This document shows, piece by piece, positions 8,050-15,729 of a stretch of 64,000 nucleotides of DNA. The DNA is taken from positions 310,001 through 374,000 of the forward strand of contig SHNF01000002.1 of the NCBI GenBank assembly GCA_004295085.1. The letters run 5' to 3'. The notes beneath the pieces were generated by a model. That model ran no database searches. It was not told the origin of the DNA and worked only from the letters and a program-made list of their open reading frames with translations. This DNA comes from Planctomycetota bacterium (lineage in GTDB: Bacteria > Planctomycetota > UBA1135). The position numbers were made by a program, and so were the translations under genes. Position 1 is the stretch's first letter. The number at the start of each line of letters is the position of its first letter.

Positions 8050-10713
8050 CTACGGCAGGATGCTGGTGCTGACGGTGTTGGACTTGACACTGCCGGCGCC
8101 GCCTGGGCCGCGGCGCGCCACCGCCTGCGTGTGCACGTCCTGGCCGGCGGGCGCCCCGGCGGGGACCGTGAGGACCAGCGCTGCCGTGCCGCCCGCGTCG
8201 GTCTGGGCGCTGCCCAGGCCTGTGATCGGCCGGAGCAGGTTGAGACAAAGGCCGCCGAGCTGCGGCGGGCACGGACCGGCGCCCGTGTCGTTCCGCGAAT
8301 ACAGGAAGTACACGGTCTCGCCGGGCAGGGCGTGGCTCACGGTGAAGACCGCCGGCTGGCCGCGGCGCAGTTCGCCCTGGCTGAGCGCCAGGTCGTTGGG
8401 CAGGCCGCCGACCAGGCCGCGCAGCACGACCACGCCCGGGTAATACCAGCTGGTGAAGGGCGAGTCGCGCTCCACCAGCACGGCCACGTCGCCGAGGCCG
8501 TCGCCGTCGTAGTCGCCGTGGTGGAGGTCCCAGGCCTGCTGGCCGACGCCGTAGCGGATGACCTCCTCGAAGGTCCCGTCGCCGCGGCCGAGCCACACGC
8601 AGATGTCCTGCGAGCCGAAATTGGCCGTCATCACGTCGCTGAAGCCGTCGGCGTTGACGTCGGAGGTCGCCACCGAGCGCACCTGGTCGAAACGCGAGGA
8701 CTGCGAGCCCATGTAGGAGTTGGCCAGGAAGAAGTCGCCGTTGCCGCGCCCGCGCCGCGCCGTCAAGCCGGTGCCGTCCAGGTTGTAGATCGCGGCCAGG
8801 TCCAGATGCCCGTCGGCATCCAGGTGGGTCACGGCGACGGCGTGGACGTCGCGGCCGGTGGCAACGGGCAGCGGCGCGTCGAAGCTGCCGTCGCCGTTGC
8901 CGAAGGAGATCTCCAGCGCGCCTTGCTGGCCGCTGGGCGTCAGCAGGTCCAGGTGGCCGTCCTCGTTGAAGTCGCCCAGGCCCAGCGCGTGCGTGTTGCC
9001 GTTGACGGTGTGGCGCAGGAAGGCGGAGAAGCCGGTGCCATCGCCGTTGTTCTTGGAGATCTGCACCACGCCGTAGCAGCCGCCCACGAGCACGTCGAGG
9101 TCGCCGTCCTCGTCCACGTCCGCCGTCTCGATGGCCTCGGGATCGCAGCCCACGGCGCCGAAGGTCATGCCCGCGCCGAACGCGCCCGTGCCGTCGTTGA
9201 GCCGGACGCGCAGGTTGGACGAGAATTGCAGGTAATCGGCGAACACGAGGTCCACGTAGCCGTCGCCGCTCACGTCGCTCAGGGTGAGGGCGTCGGGCAG
9301 GCGCGACGTGTTGTAGGTCTCGCCGGAGGCGAAGCTGCCGTCGCCGTTGTTGCGGCGCACGGTCAGCCCGTACCGGTCGTTGAAGTTGTGGCTGAAGCCG
9401 ACCACGAGGTCGAGGTCGCCGTCGAGGTCGATGTCGGCCGAACCCAGGTTGCTGAAGGATGTGGGCGCCTCGCGCGGGTCGCTCATCTCGATCACCGGCC
9501 GCTGCTCGAACGCGCCGTCGCCCGGGTTCAGGTACACGCAGGCCTCCAGCGAGCCGCTGGCCACCACGGTGACGTCGAGATCCGCGTCGCCGTCGAGGTC
9601 GGTGGCCTCGATGGAGCGCGGGAACTCGCCCGCGCGCAGCTCGCGCGCCGCGCCGAAGCCGCCCGCCCCGTCGCCCGGCACCAGCCACCACTTCTGCGTG
9701 ATCTCGGTGGGCACGAGCAGGTCGATCCAGCCGTCGCCGGTGACGTCGGCCGTCGCGACGTGCACGCCGCCGTTGCCGGGTCCCAGCGTGATGCGCTGGG
9801 CCGCGCCGAAGCCGGCCGCGCCGTTGTTCCGGAACAGCGCCACCGCTCCCACGCTCACGCCGCCGGCGCCCTCGTGCGTGTACAGCACGTCGTTGTCGCC
9901 GTCGTGGTCCACGTCGGCCATCTGCACCGCCGGGGACACGCCGATGAAGGCGCCGGGCAGTGCGTCCTTCACCTCCTGGACCGAGAACGCGCCGTTGTCG
10001 TTGCGCAGGATGCTGGCGCGGTTGCCTTCGTGCCCCACTACGAGATCGGGGTCGCCGTCGCCGTCCAGGTCGCCGGCGTCGATGTCGTTGCTGCACGAAC
10101 CTATCGTGTAGGTGCGCGGCGCCAGGAAACCGCCGTTCTGGTCGTTGAGCACCACCGCGAAGCTGGCGGCGCACACGATGTAGGCGTCGTGCGCCACGGC
10201 CACGTCCATCCAGCCGTCGCCGTTGAAGTCGGCCGCCGTCATGCCGTTGGGACCGGCGCCGCAGTTGAACCACCCGCCGTAGCTGAAGCTGCCGTCGCCG
10301 TTGTTGCGGAACAGCTCGAAGGTGAAGCCCTCCCAGAAGCGCCCGGTGTCGGCGGCCACCACGTCCACGTCGCCGTCGTTGTCGAAGTCCGCGGCCTCCA
10401 GGTCCCAGGCCCCCAGCACCAGCGCGTACTGCGCCGGCGGCAGGTAGCCGCCCGCGCCGTCGCCGAGCAGGATGCTGAGGCTGGGGTTGTAGTCGTAGCC
10501 CACGGCCGCCAGGTCCGGCGCGCCGTCGCCGTTGAAATCGGCCGTACGCGAGGCCCATGACAGCCCGTCCGGATAGCGCGCGATGTCGTAACCGATCCAC
10601 GGGGCATCGAACAGCACAGGGTCGGGCGCCTGGACGAGCGCGCCGGTCGTGACGGGAGCCTGGCTGGTCCAGGCGGCCATCGGAGCGAGGAGCAGGGAAG
10701 TGGCGAGCAGCAT
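8050..10713 (-). CDS. large exported VCBS/FG-GAP repeat protein
   Basis: An 887-residue protein starting MLLATSLLLAPMAAWTSQA (signal peptide); an ATG at 10749 would add 12 residues. I count fourteen VCBS/FG-GAP-like calcium loops, including DFNGDGAPDLAAVG, DFDNDGDVDVVAAD, DLDGDGDPDLVVGH, DIDLDGDLDLVVGF, DVDEDGDLDVLVGG and DYDGDGLGDVAVLV, enough for two seven-blade propellers. The final 120 residues form the beta module shared with neighbouring exported proteins (LRRGQPAVFTVSHALPGETVYF ... SNTVSTSILP). Probable surface or extracellular protein. Confidence 0.9.
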   Translation of the reverse strand: MLLATSLLLAPMAAWTSQAPVTTGALVQAPDPVLFDAPWIGYDIARYPDGLSWASRTADFNGDGAPDLAAVGYDYNPSLSILLGDGAGGYLPPAQYALVLGAWDLEAADFDNDGDVDVVAADTGRFWEGFTFELFRNNGDGSFSYGGWFNCGAGPNGMTAADFNGDGWMDVAVAHDAYIVCAASFAVVLNDQNGGFLAPRTYTIGSCSNDIDAGDLDGDGDPDLVVGHEGNRASILRNDNGAFSVQEVKDALPGAFIGVSPAVQMADVDHDGDNDVLYTHEGAGGVSVGAVALFRNNGAAGFGAAQRITLGPGNGGVHVATADVTGDGWIDLLVPTEITQKWWLVPGDGAGGFGAARELRAGEFPRSIEATDLDGDADLDVTVVASGSLEACVYLNPGDGAFEQRPVIEMSDPREAPTSFSNLGSADIDLDGDLDLVVGFSHNFNDRYGLTVRRNNGDGSFASGETYNTSRLPDALTLSDVSGDGYVDLVFADYLQFSSNLRVRLNDGTGAFGAGMTFGAVGCDPEAIETADVDEDGDLDVLVGGCYGVVQISKNNGDGTGFSAFLRHTVNGNTHALGLGDFNEDGHLDLLTPSGQQGALEISFGNGDGSFDAPLPVATGRDVHAVAVTHLDADGHLDLAAIYNLDGTGLTARRGRGNGDFFLANSYMGSQSSRFDQVRSVATSDVNADGFSDVMTANFGSQDICVWLGRGDGTFEEVIRYGVGQQAWDLHHGDYDGDGLGDVAVLVERDSPFTSWYYPGVVVLRGLVGGLPNDLALSQGELRRGQPAVFTVSHALPGETVYFLYSRNDTGAGPCPPQLGGLCLNLLRPITGLGSAQTDAGGTAALVLTVPAGAPAGQDVHTQAVARRGPGGAGSVKSNTVSTSILP

Positions 10714-10886
10714 GGATTTCGGCCGTGCAGTTCCGCGCCTGGCGCACACGACGCTGTTGCGCCCGCGAGCCTCGACAGGGACTGCGGCACCACTACCTGC
10801 GCAACAGCCGGCCCGAAGCCCTCAGCGAGCACTGCCGGCCACGCCCGCGCGCACCCCCCGGTGCCGGAAATCCCGGCCCTCGCTCG

Positions 10887-11978
10887 TCACTGCAGCACTT
10901 GCTCGACCACCTCGCTGCTGCGGCAGGTCGCCGGTTCCACCGCCTGCAGCAGCACGCGCCGGCCGGACGCGGCCGCTGGAACGGCGACGGAGATGCCAGC
11001 GTTGCCGGTCGCGTCGGCACTGGCCGCGCCGAGGGCGCGCGCAGCGGCGATGTCCAGCACCAGGCCGGGGCAGCCCGGGACCGGCGTCACCCCGGGCGCG
11101 CTGCCGACGGCGAAGACCACGCGCGCGCCCGGCGTCGCCGCTCCGGCGTCGATGCGGCTGGAGCTGCCGCCGGAGCCAGGCCAGGCTGGAGCCAGCAGCA
11201 GGCGCGGCGCCTGCGTCGAGGGGGCGCTGTTGGCTCCGACCGAGGCGAACACGGTGCGGGTCTCGCCAGGCTCGAGCCAGAGGTTCCACTGGTGGGCCGC
11301 GGTGAAGTCCCCCGGCCCGAAGGGCAGGCCGGTGTCCATGAGATCGTTGGGGCAGCAGTTCAGCAGGTGGAAGTCGCGCAGATAGGGCCAGTGGTCCACC
11401 TGCCAGTGGTCGGCGCCGCGCACGTACAGTTCGTCGAAGCCGAAAGTGCCGTGGTCGTCGATGCGGATGCGCTCCGGGCCGACGCGCACGGCCGTATCCG
11501 GCTGGCCGCCGAAGCCGGCCGCCACGTCGGCGTCGGCGTAGTGGAACAGGGGCAGGGCCAAAGGCGCGGCGTCGCGGTTGGTCACCGCCAGGGCCAGCAT
11601 CAGCTGCGCCGCGTTGGCGCCGGCATCCTTCAGCCAGCCGTGCAGGCTGGCGTCGAAGGGCAGTTCCGGCAGCGCCACCCAATCCAGGCGGAAATGCCCT
11701 GGCGTGTCCTCGTAGACCTCGGCGGTGGGCGGCGGGAAGGCCTGCTCGGCGCTGCCGGGGTCCGGCCGCCAGTAGTACCAGGTCTGGTTCATGTACTCGG
11801 CAATGCTGGTGCTCGGGCGCAGATCCGAGATGCCGGCGACGCGCGCGTCGAAGGGCGAGAAGCGGTCGCCGAAGTTCTGCCACTCGAAACGGGCGTCGCC
11901 GTCCAGCACGAAGCCGAGGGCGTAGGCGGCCGATCCGGCGAGAAGCGCCGCGGGAAGGATGCGCATGAGTCTGGGCAT
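10887..11978 (-). CDS. exported protein with shared C-terminal beta module
   Basis: A 363-residue protein with N-terminus MPRLMRILPAALLAGSAAYALG (signal peptide; a second ATG at 11966 is possible). The central 230 residues are rich in aromatic and His residues (YYWRPDPG, DHWQVDHWPYLRDF, HQWNLWLEPGETRTVFASVG), resembling a jelly-roll sandwich of unknown specificity. The last 80 residues (from TPGARVVFAVG through PVPGCPGLVLDI to SSEVVEQVLQ) match the C-terminal module of the HAF protein next door. The two may be surface-displayed by the same route. Confidence 0.7.
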   Translation of the reverse strand: MPRLMRILPAALLAGSAAYALGFVLDGDARFEWQNFGDRFSPFDARVAGISDLRPSTSIAEYMNQTWYYWRPDPGSAEQAFPPPTAEVYEDTPGHFRLDWVALPELPFDASLHGWLKDAGANAAQLMLALAVTNRDAAPLALPLFHYADADVAAGFGGQPDTAVRVGPERIRIDDHGTFGFDELYVRGADHWQVDHWPYLRDFHLLNCCPNDLMDTGLPFGPGDFTAAHQWNLWLEPGETRTVFASVGANSAPSTQAPRLLLAPAWPGSGGSSSRIDAGAATPGARVVFAVGSAPGVTPVPGCPGLVLDIAAARALGAASADATGNAGISVAVPAAASGRRVLLQAVEPATCRSSEVVEQVLQ

Positions 11979-12022
11979 GCTGTCCAGTACGGTGGCGGCC
12001 GCATCCAGGTCTAGGGGAAGTT

Positions 12023-13351
12023 CTAGGGGAAGTAGTGGATGCTGGGGTTGCTCACCGCGCAGGCGGAGGGCACGACGGCCTGCATCCACAGCGTCTGGCC
12101 GGAGAGCGCGGCCGGCGCCATGCCGGTGAAGCTGGCGTTGCCGGAGGGGCCGGCGCTGGTCACCGCGGCCACCGCCGGGCTCTGGATCTGCACGTTCAGC
12201 CCGGGGCAGCCCGGCACGGCGGTCGAGCCGGCCGCGAAGCCGTACACCAGGACGACCGCGGCTCCCGCGGGCGCGCCGCTGACCGTCAGCGTGTTCGGAG
12301 CCCCGGCGAGGCCGGGCGCGGGCCCGCGCAGGCGCAGGCCGTCGCGGCGCAGCAGGAAGCCGCGCGCCAGCCCGTTGAGCGTGCCGAACCCGACGATGTC
12401 GCCGGCGTCGTTGATCTCGTAGGCCTGCTGCAGCTCCCAGCCGGTTCCGGCGGGGATGAGGTCGTTCAGGTCCTGCATCACGCCGTTGCTGTACAGGAAG
12501 GGCACGACGGAGAGGCCTCCCTGGCAGAAGCCGACCGCCTCGCCGAGGTCGTTCATGCCATGGCCTTCGCTCAGGCTCATGCCCGGCAGCACGCCGAGGT
12601 CGGTGATTCCGGTCGCGCTCCAGATCGCGGCGTGCAGGGTTCCGCCTCCGGTCACGGAGGAGGTCCCGACCACGTCTCCCAGGTCGTTGATGTCGCGCGC
12701 CTCGCTGAAGCCGGTGGCGCCGATCAGGGTGCCCAGGTCCAGGACGCTGCCGCTCTGCCAGGTCACGGCGTGATAAGGCGCGCCGATGCCACCGAGATAC
12801 GAGCGGCCGGCGGCCACGCCGCGGTTGTTGATGGCCTCCGCCGAGCACGTGAAGGATCCGGCCAGCGGCACGAGCGGCAGCATCACACCACCGGAGTACA
12901 GGAAGCCGTACTGGTTGAACATGACGTCGTAAGACCAGCCGGCGATCTCGCCGCGCGCGTTGATGGCCTTGGAGTAGCTGTGCTGGCCGCCCAGCGTTCC
13001 GAGGTCCATGATCCCGCCCTGGCCCCAGCGCACCGCGTGCTCGGCCAGCGAGGGCAGCAGGTTCGACCAGCCCGCGCAGGCGCCGGCGGCGTTGACGTCG
13101 GCGGCGGTGCTCGCGGCGCCGGTGGGCAGCGTGCCCAGGTTCAGCATCACGCCGTCCACCCACAGGAAGCCGCGCACCTCGCCGTTGGCACGCGAGGCCT
13201 GGCCGGCCACGGCGCCGGCTTCGTTGACGCCATAGGCGATGCTGTTGGCGCCGCCGAGGGTGCCCAGGTCGACGACGTCGTAGCTCTGGGCCGCGGCGGG
13301 CGCGGCGGCGAGCAGCAAGGCAGCCAGGATGGAGTACGGATGGAGGCTCAT
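12023..13351 (-). CDS. exported HAF-repeat protein
   Basis: A 442-residue protein started at ATG 13351, giving signal peptide MSLHPYSILAALLLAAAPAAAQ. Seven HAF-type repeats follow, with motifs DLGTLGGANSIAYGVNEAG, DLGTLGGQHSYSKAINARG, DLGTLIGATGFSEARDIND and DLGVLPGMSLSEGHGMND; this family is a predicted extracellular propeller of unknown ligand. The C-terminal 110 residues are the shared module (GAPNTLTVSGAPAGAAVVLV ... PGCPGLNVQI ... LSGQTLWMQAVVP ... SNPSIHYFP). Two Cys flank the module's core. Confidence 0.85.
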   Translation of the reverse strand: MSLHPYSILAALLLAAAPAAAQSYDVVDLGTLGGANSIAYGVNEAGAVAGQASRANGEVRGFLWVDGVMLNLGTLPTGAASTAADVNAAGACAGWSNLLPSLAEHAVRWGQGGIMDLGTLGGQHSYSKAINARGEIAGWSYDVMFNQYGFLYSGGVMLPLVPLAGSFTCSAEAINNRGVAAGRSYLGGIGAPYHAVTWQSGSVLDLGTLIGATGFSEARDINDLGDVVGTSSVTGGGTLHAAIWSATGITDLGVLPGMSLSEGHGMNDLGEAVGFCQGGLSVVPFLYSNGVMQDLNDLIPAGTGWELQQAYEINDAGDIVGFGTLNGLARGFLLRRDGLRLRGPAPGLAGAPNTLTVSGAPAGAAVVLVYGFAAGSTAVPGCPGLNVQIQSPAVAAVTSAGPSGNASFTGMAPAALSGQTLWMQAVVPSACAVSNPSIHYFP

Positions 13352-13472
13352 GGAAGGAAGAAGTTCTCGAGCTGGGAACAGGAGGCCCGTGCGGCTCCAC
13401 ACTACCAAAACGGTCAAGCGCGGTTTTTTCCAGCCCCCGCAGCCGGCTCCGGCATACAAGGACTTGTAGGCC

Positions 13473-13715
13473 ATGATGACCGTGCCCGGCCCGCCGGATC
13501 TCGCCGTGGACCGCCGTCCGCAAGCAGACAAAGTCTGGACCGTCATCCTGCAGTGCTTCCAGGATCCGTCGGAGCGCCGGATCCTGCGCTATGACCGCTC
13601 CCCGCCGTTGCAGGCAGGAGACACGATCGACGGCGTGTGGCTGGTCCGGCGCGTCTGCCTGCAGGCGCCACGGTGCCCCGCTGGCTCCCAAGTGAGAGGT
13701 TCGAAGCGCCCTTAG
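13473..13715 (+). CDS. possible small protein (80 aa), unrecognised
   Basis: A plus-strand frame with ATG at 13473 (or 13476). The middle part (KVWTVILQCFQDPSERRILRY, then LQAGDTIDGVWLVRRV) reads like a compact beta-alpha-beta fold rather than random GC-rich translation. Its stop overlaps that of the minus-strand small gene by two bases, which fits tight convergent packing seen elsewhere in the window. No ribosome binding site is obvious and the first 16 and last 20 residues look less protein-like, so this call is tentative. Confidence 0.4.
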   Translation: MMTVPGPPDLAVDRRPQADKVWTVILQCFQDPSERRILRYDRSPPLQAGDTIDGVWLVRRVCLQAPRCPAGSQVRGSKRP

Positions 13716-13894
13716 AGGCAAGGCGGGCAGCAGCCGGAGGAGGCGGCCGGATCCGCCGCTTCGCGCTCCCCTTCCCGGCCTTCCCGGCCTTCCGAGTCTT
13801 CCGGCTTCACACCGGGCGCGCATGGGCGGGTCCGTGTAGTACCGCTGGTTTCCTGCGGCTCTTGGCGCGCGTCGTGAGCGTTCTTGTCCGGCAT
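13712..13894 (-). CDS. 60-residue hydrophilic protein with CCPPC tail
   Basis: ATG 13894 is preceded by a full Shine-Dalgarno site (AGGAGG, complement of 13900-13905) at 5 nt spacing, among the best in the window, which argues the gene is real. The product is polar and Glu/Arg/Asp-rich (GREGREGEREAADP) with no hydrophobic core, so probably disordered, and ends SSGCCPPCL. The Cys-Cys-Pro-Pro-Cys tail could bind a metal or be modified; no modification enzyme is adjacent. Function unknown. Confidence 0.5.
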   Translation of the reverse strand: MPDKNAHDARQEPQETSGTTRTRPCAPGVKPEDSEGREGREGEREAADPAASSGCCPPCL

Positions 13895-14052
13895 GACGTC
13901 CTCCTCTTGTTCTTGTCTCCGCACGGGCTTTCTTTCCGGCCCTGCGTCCCTACGCCCGCCAGGCGTTCCGGAGCCGGAATCCGGCGGAGTGTCAGGGATT
14001 GCCGTTGCTAGACTCGCGGCCCCGGACGCCGGCATGCCGGCATCGCAGATTC

Positions 14053-14080
14053 GAGCTGTTCGTGTGGAGCTGTTCGTGTG
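14053..14080 (+). repeat. 14-bp perfect tandem duplication in a leader
   Basis: GAGCTGTTCGTGTG occurs twice head to tail (14053-14066 and 14067-14080) and a third partial copy begins (GAG). It ends at the Shine-Dalgarno site of the gene starting at 14090, so copy number alters leader length. Confidence 0.85.
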
Positions 14081-14089
14081 GAGGTTGGA

Positions 14090-14404
14090 ATGGCGACTTG
14101 TTGCGTGTACGAGTACCTGAATCCGACCACGGGCGCCGTGGAAACCTGGTACGCCTGCAAAGCCGCGGGCGGAAAGTGCCGGAGGAAGGGTGCGAACTTC
14201 CGCTTGCTCCAGTCATTCCCGGTGGCCCAATGCCCGGACTGCAAGCCGTCCGGCGGCAGCGCGGCCGCCTCGGCCAGCCTGTGCCGCAGGCGCATCCGGG
14301 AAGCCCAGGAAGCGCTGGAGACCTGGACGGCGCTGCTGGAGGAAGGCGCGATCCACACGGAGCGCTCCACGGCGGGCGCGCGCAAAAAGGCGCGCACGCG
14401 CTGA
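14090..14404 (+). CDS. small Cys-containing protein, unrecognised
   Basis: A 104-residue protein; ATG 14090 has GGAGG at 14080-14084, 5 nt upstream, and is preferred over GTG 14078. The first half has seven Cys (MATCCVYEYLNPTTGAVETW, then CKAAGGKCRRKGANF and QCPDCKPSG) and ends in a C-x2-C pair, suggesting a small zinc- or disulfide-stabilised fold. The second half is a helix (CRRRIREAQEALETWTALLEE) with a basic tail KKARTR. No signal peptide. The stop is one base before the end of the convergent CARDB gene. Confidence 0.65.
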   Translation: MATCCVYEYLNPTTGAVETWYACKAAGGKCRRKGANFRLLQSFPVAQCPDCKPSGGSAAASASLCRRRIREAQEALETWTALLEEGAIHTERSTAGARKKARTR

Positions 14405-14405
14405 T

Positions 14406-15593
14406 TCAGCGTCTCCGCACGCTTCCGACCTTCCATTCCAGGGCCGTGGTCCGGCCGGCCGTGACCGCCACGGACAGGAAGACGTGGATCGGCTGCGCTC
14501 TCACGACTTCCACGCGCATCCACAGCTGCACGGCTCCGGCGCGCACCTGTGCGAACAGCAGCGCGCCGTCCTGCACCACGACGTGCACGTGGATCAGGAT
14601 GGAGCCGGCGGCGAGCGCGCAGTCGGCGGGAGCGCGGTGCAGGCTGGAGGCGCGGCTGCGGCGCTCCGGCGCCACCGTCGCCGTCCTTCCCGGCGCCGCG
14701 GGCGCCGCCAGGCCGCCCTGCGCGAGACCACCTCCCCGCAGGGGCGCTCCGGTCACCTCCAGCGCGCCGCGCGGGAAGCAGCTCGAGGACAGGGCGGCGT
14801 TGTTGCCCTCGTCGCTCTCCTCCACCTCGTCCAGATCGTCGGCGATCGCGCCCACGTAATAGGTGCCGGCGGCAGTGCTCGCAGGGATGGTGAGCGGCGT
14901 CGTTCCGGCCGAGGAGCTTCCTTGCGCCAGGCTGACGACGCTGCGATCGCCCAGGAGGACGTCTCCGGTGTCAATCGAGCTGTCCGTGGACAGGTAGTAG
15001 CCCACGCGGAAGCCGCCGGAGGCTCCCTCGCCCAGGTTCTGCACGGTGTCGTCCACCGTGATCTGCCCGCCCGACTCCACGCTGCACGGATCGTGCGTCA
15101 CGGAAGAGAGCAGCAGGTCGGCGCTGGCGTCGACCTGCAGCGAGCCCGCAGGCGAGCAGCTGGAGGAGCGGCGGCGGTTGTTGCCTTCGTCGCCTTCGGC
15201 GACCTGTTCCAGATCGTCGGCGATCGCGCCGAGGTAGTAGGTTCCGGGAGCGAGGCTCGCCGGAATGGTGAGCGGAGTCGTGGCGGACGAGGATGCGCCC
15301 GCGGGAAGGCCCGTGACCGTACGCTGCCCGAGCAGCGTGTCCTGCGCGTCGATCAGGGAATCCAGGGACAGGTAGATCCCGAGACGGAAGGCCGCGGCCG
15401 GCCGGCGGCCGTCGTTGTGCACCCGGTCGTTCACGCTGATCTGCTGGCCGGCACTGGCGCTGCAGGGGGCGTGGCTCAGCGCGCTGACCTGCAGGTCGGC
15501 GCGCTGCGACGGCAGGCGGCTGTCGCTGTCTGCGTCGCAACTGGCGCACAGCAATCCGGCCGACGTCAGGACGCGCGCGATCCGGGTGCGCAT
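14406..15593 (-). CDS. exported protein with two CARDB domains
   Basis: A 395-residue exported protein: N-terminus MRTRIARVLTSAGLLCASCD is a signal sequence, with Cys that could be lipidated although the lipobox is poor. Two CARDB (cell-adhesion-related, Ig-like) domains follow at about 30-145 and 150-260, with parallel motifs such as GIYLSLDSLIDAQDTLLG / GYYLSTDSSIDTGDVLLG and GTYYLGAIADDLEQV / GTYYVGAIADDLDEV. The last 130 residues form a different beta-rich region (ILIHVHVVVQDGALL ... IHVFLSVAVTAG). Each CARDB has one internal Cys pair. Likely surface-attached. Confidence 0.8.
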   Translation of the reverse strand: MRTRIARVLTSAGLLCASCDADSDSRLPSQRADLQVSALSHAPCSASAGQQISVNDRVHNDGRRPAAAFRLGIYLSLDSLIDAQDTLLGQRTVTGLPAGASSSATTPLTIPASLAPGTYYLGAIADDLEQVAEGDEGNNRRRSSSCSPAGSLQVDASADLLLSSVTHDPCSVESGGQITVDDTVQNLGEGASGGFRVGYYLSTDSSIDTGDVLLGDRSVVSLAQGSSSAGTTPLTIPASTAAGTYYVGAIADDLDEVEESDEGNNAALSSSCFPRGALEVTGAPLRGGGLAQGGLAAPAAPGRTATVAPERRSRASSLHRAPADCALAAGSILIHVHVVVQDGALLFAQVRAGAVQLWMRVEVVRAQPIHVFLSVAVTAGRTTALEWKVGSVRRR

Positions 15594-15729
15594 GCCTTCC
15601 CTACGCCCCGGCCGCGACCCAGGTCCGTTTCTCGGGACCTCCGCCTGGACAGCGGGTTACGCCGCCGGCGCCCGCAGCTAGCAAGGGCACACCCGGAGAA
15701 TCCTGCGGGCGCCTCAGCCCGTTCCTTGC

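Noticed and set aside
7723-10560. 945-codon plus-strand frame
   Set aside because: Antisense to the VCBS-repeat protein; repetitive VAVAV/HVEVAV pattern is the complement of DGDGD codons.
13712-13894. Lanthipeptide or other RiPP precursor
   Set aside because: Cys-rich tail is suggestive but no modification enzyme or exporter lies nearby, and there is no Ser/Thr-rich core before the Cys.
14406-15593. Lipoprotein assignment for the CARDB protein
   Set aside because: The Cys residues near the N-terminus do not sit in a good lipobox (LLCASC), so only export is claimed.
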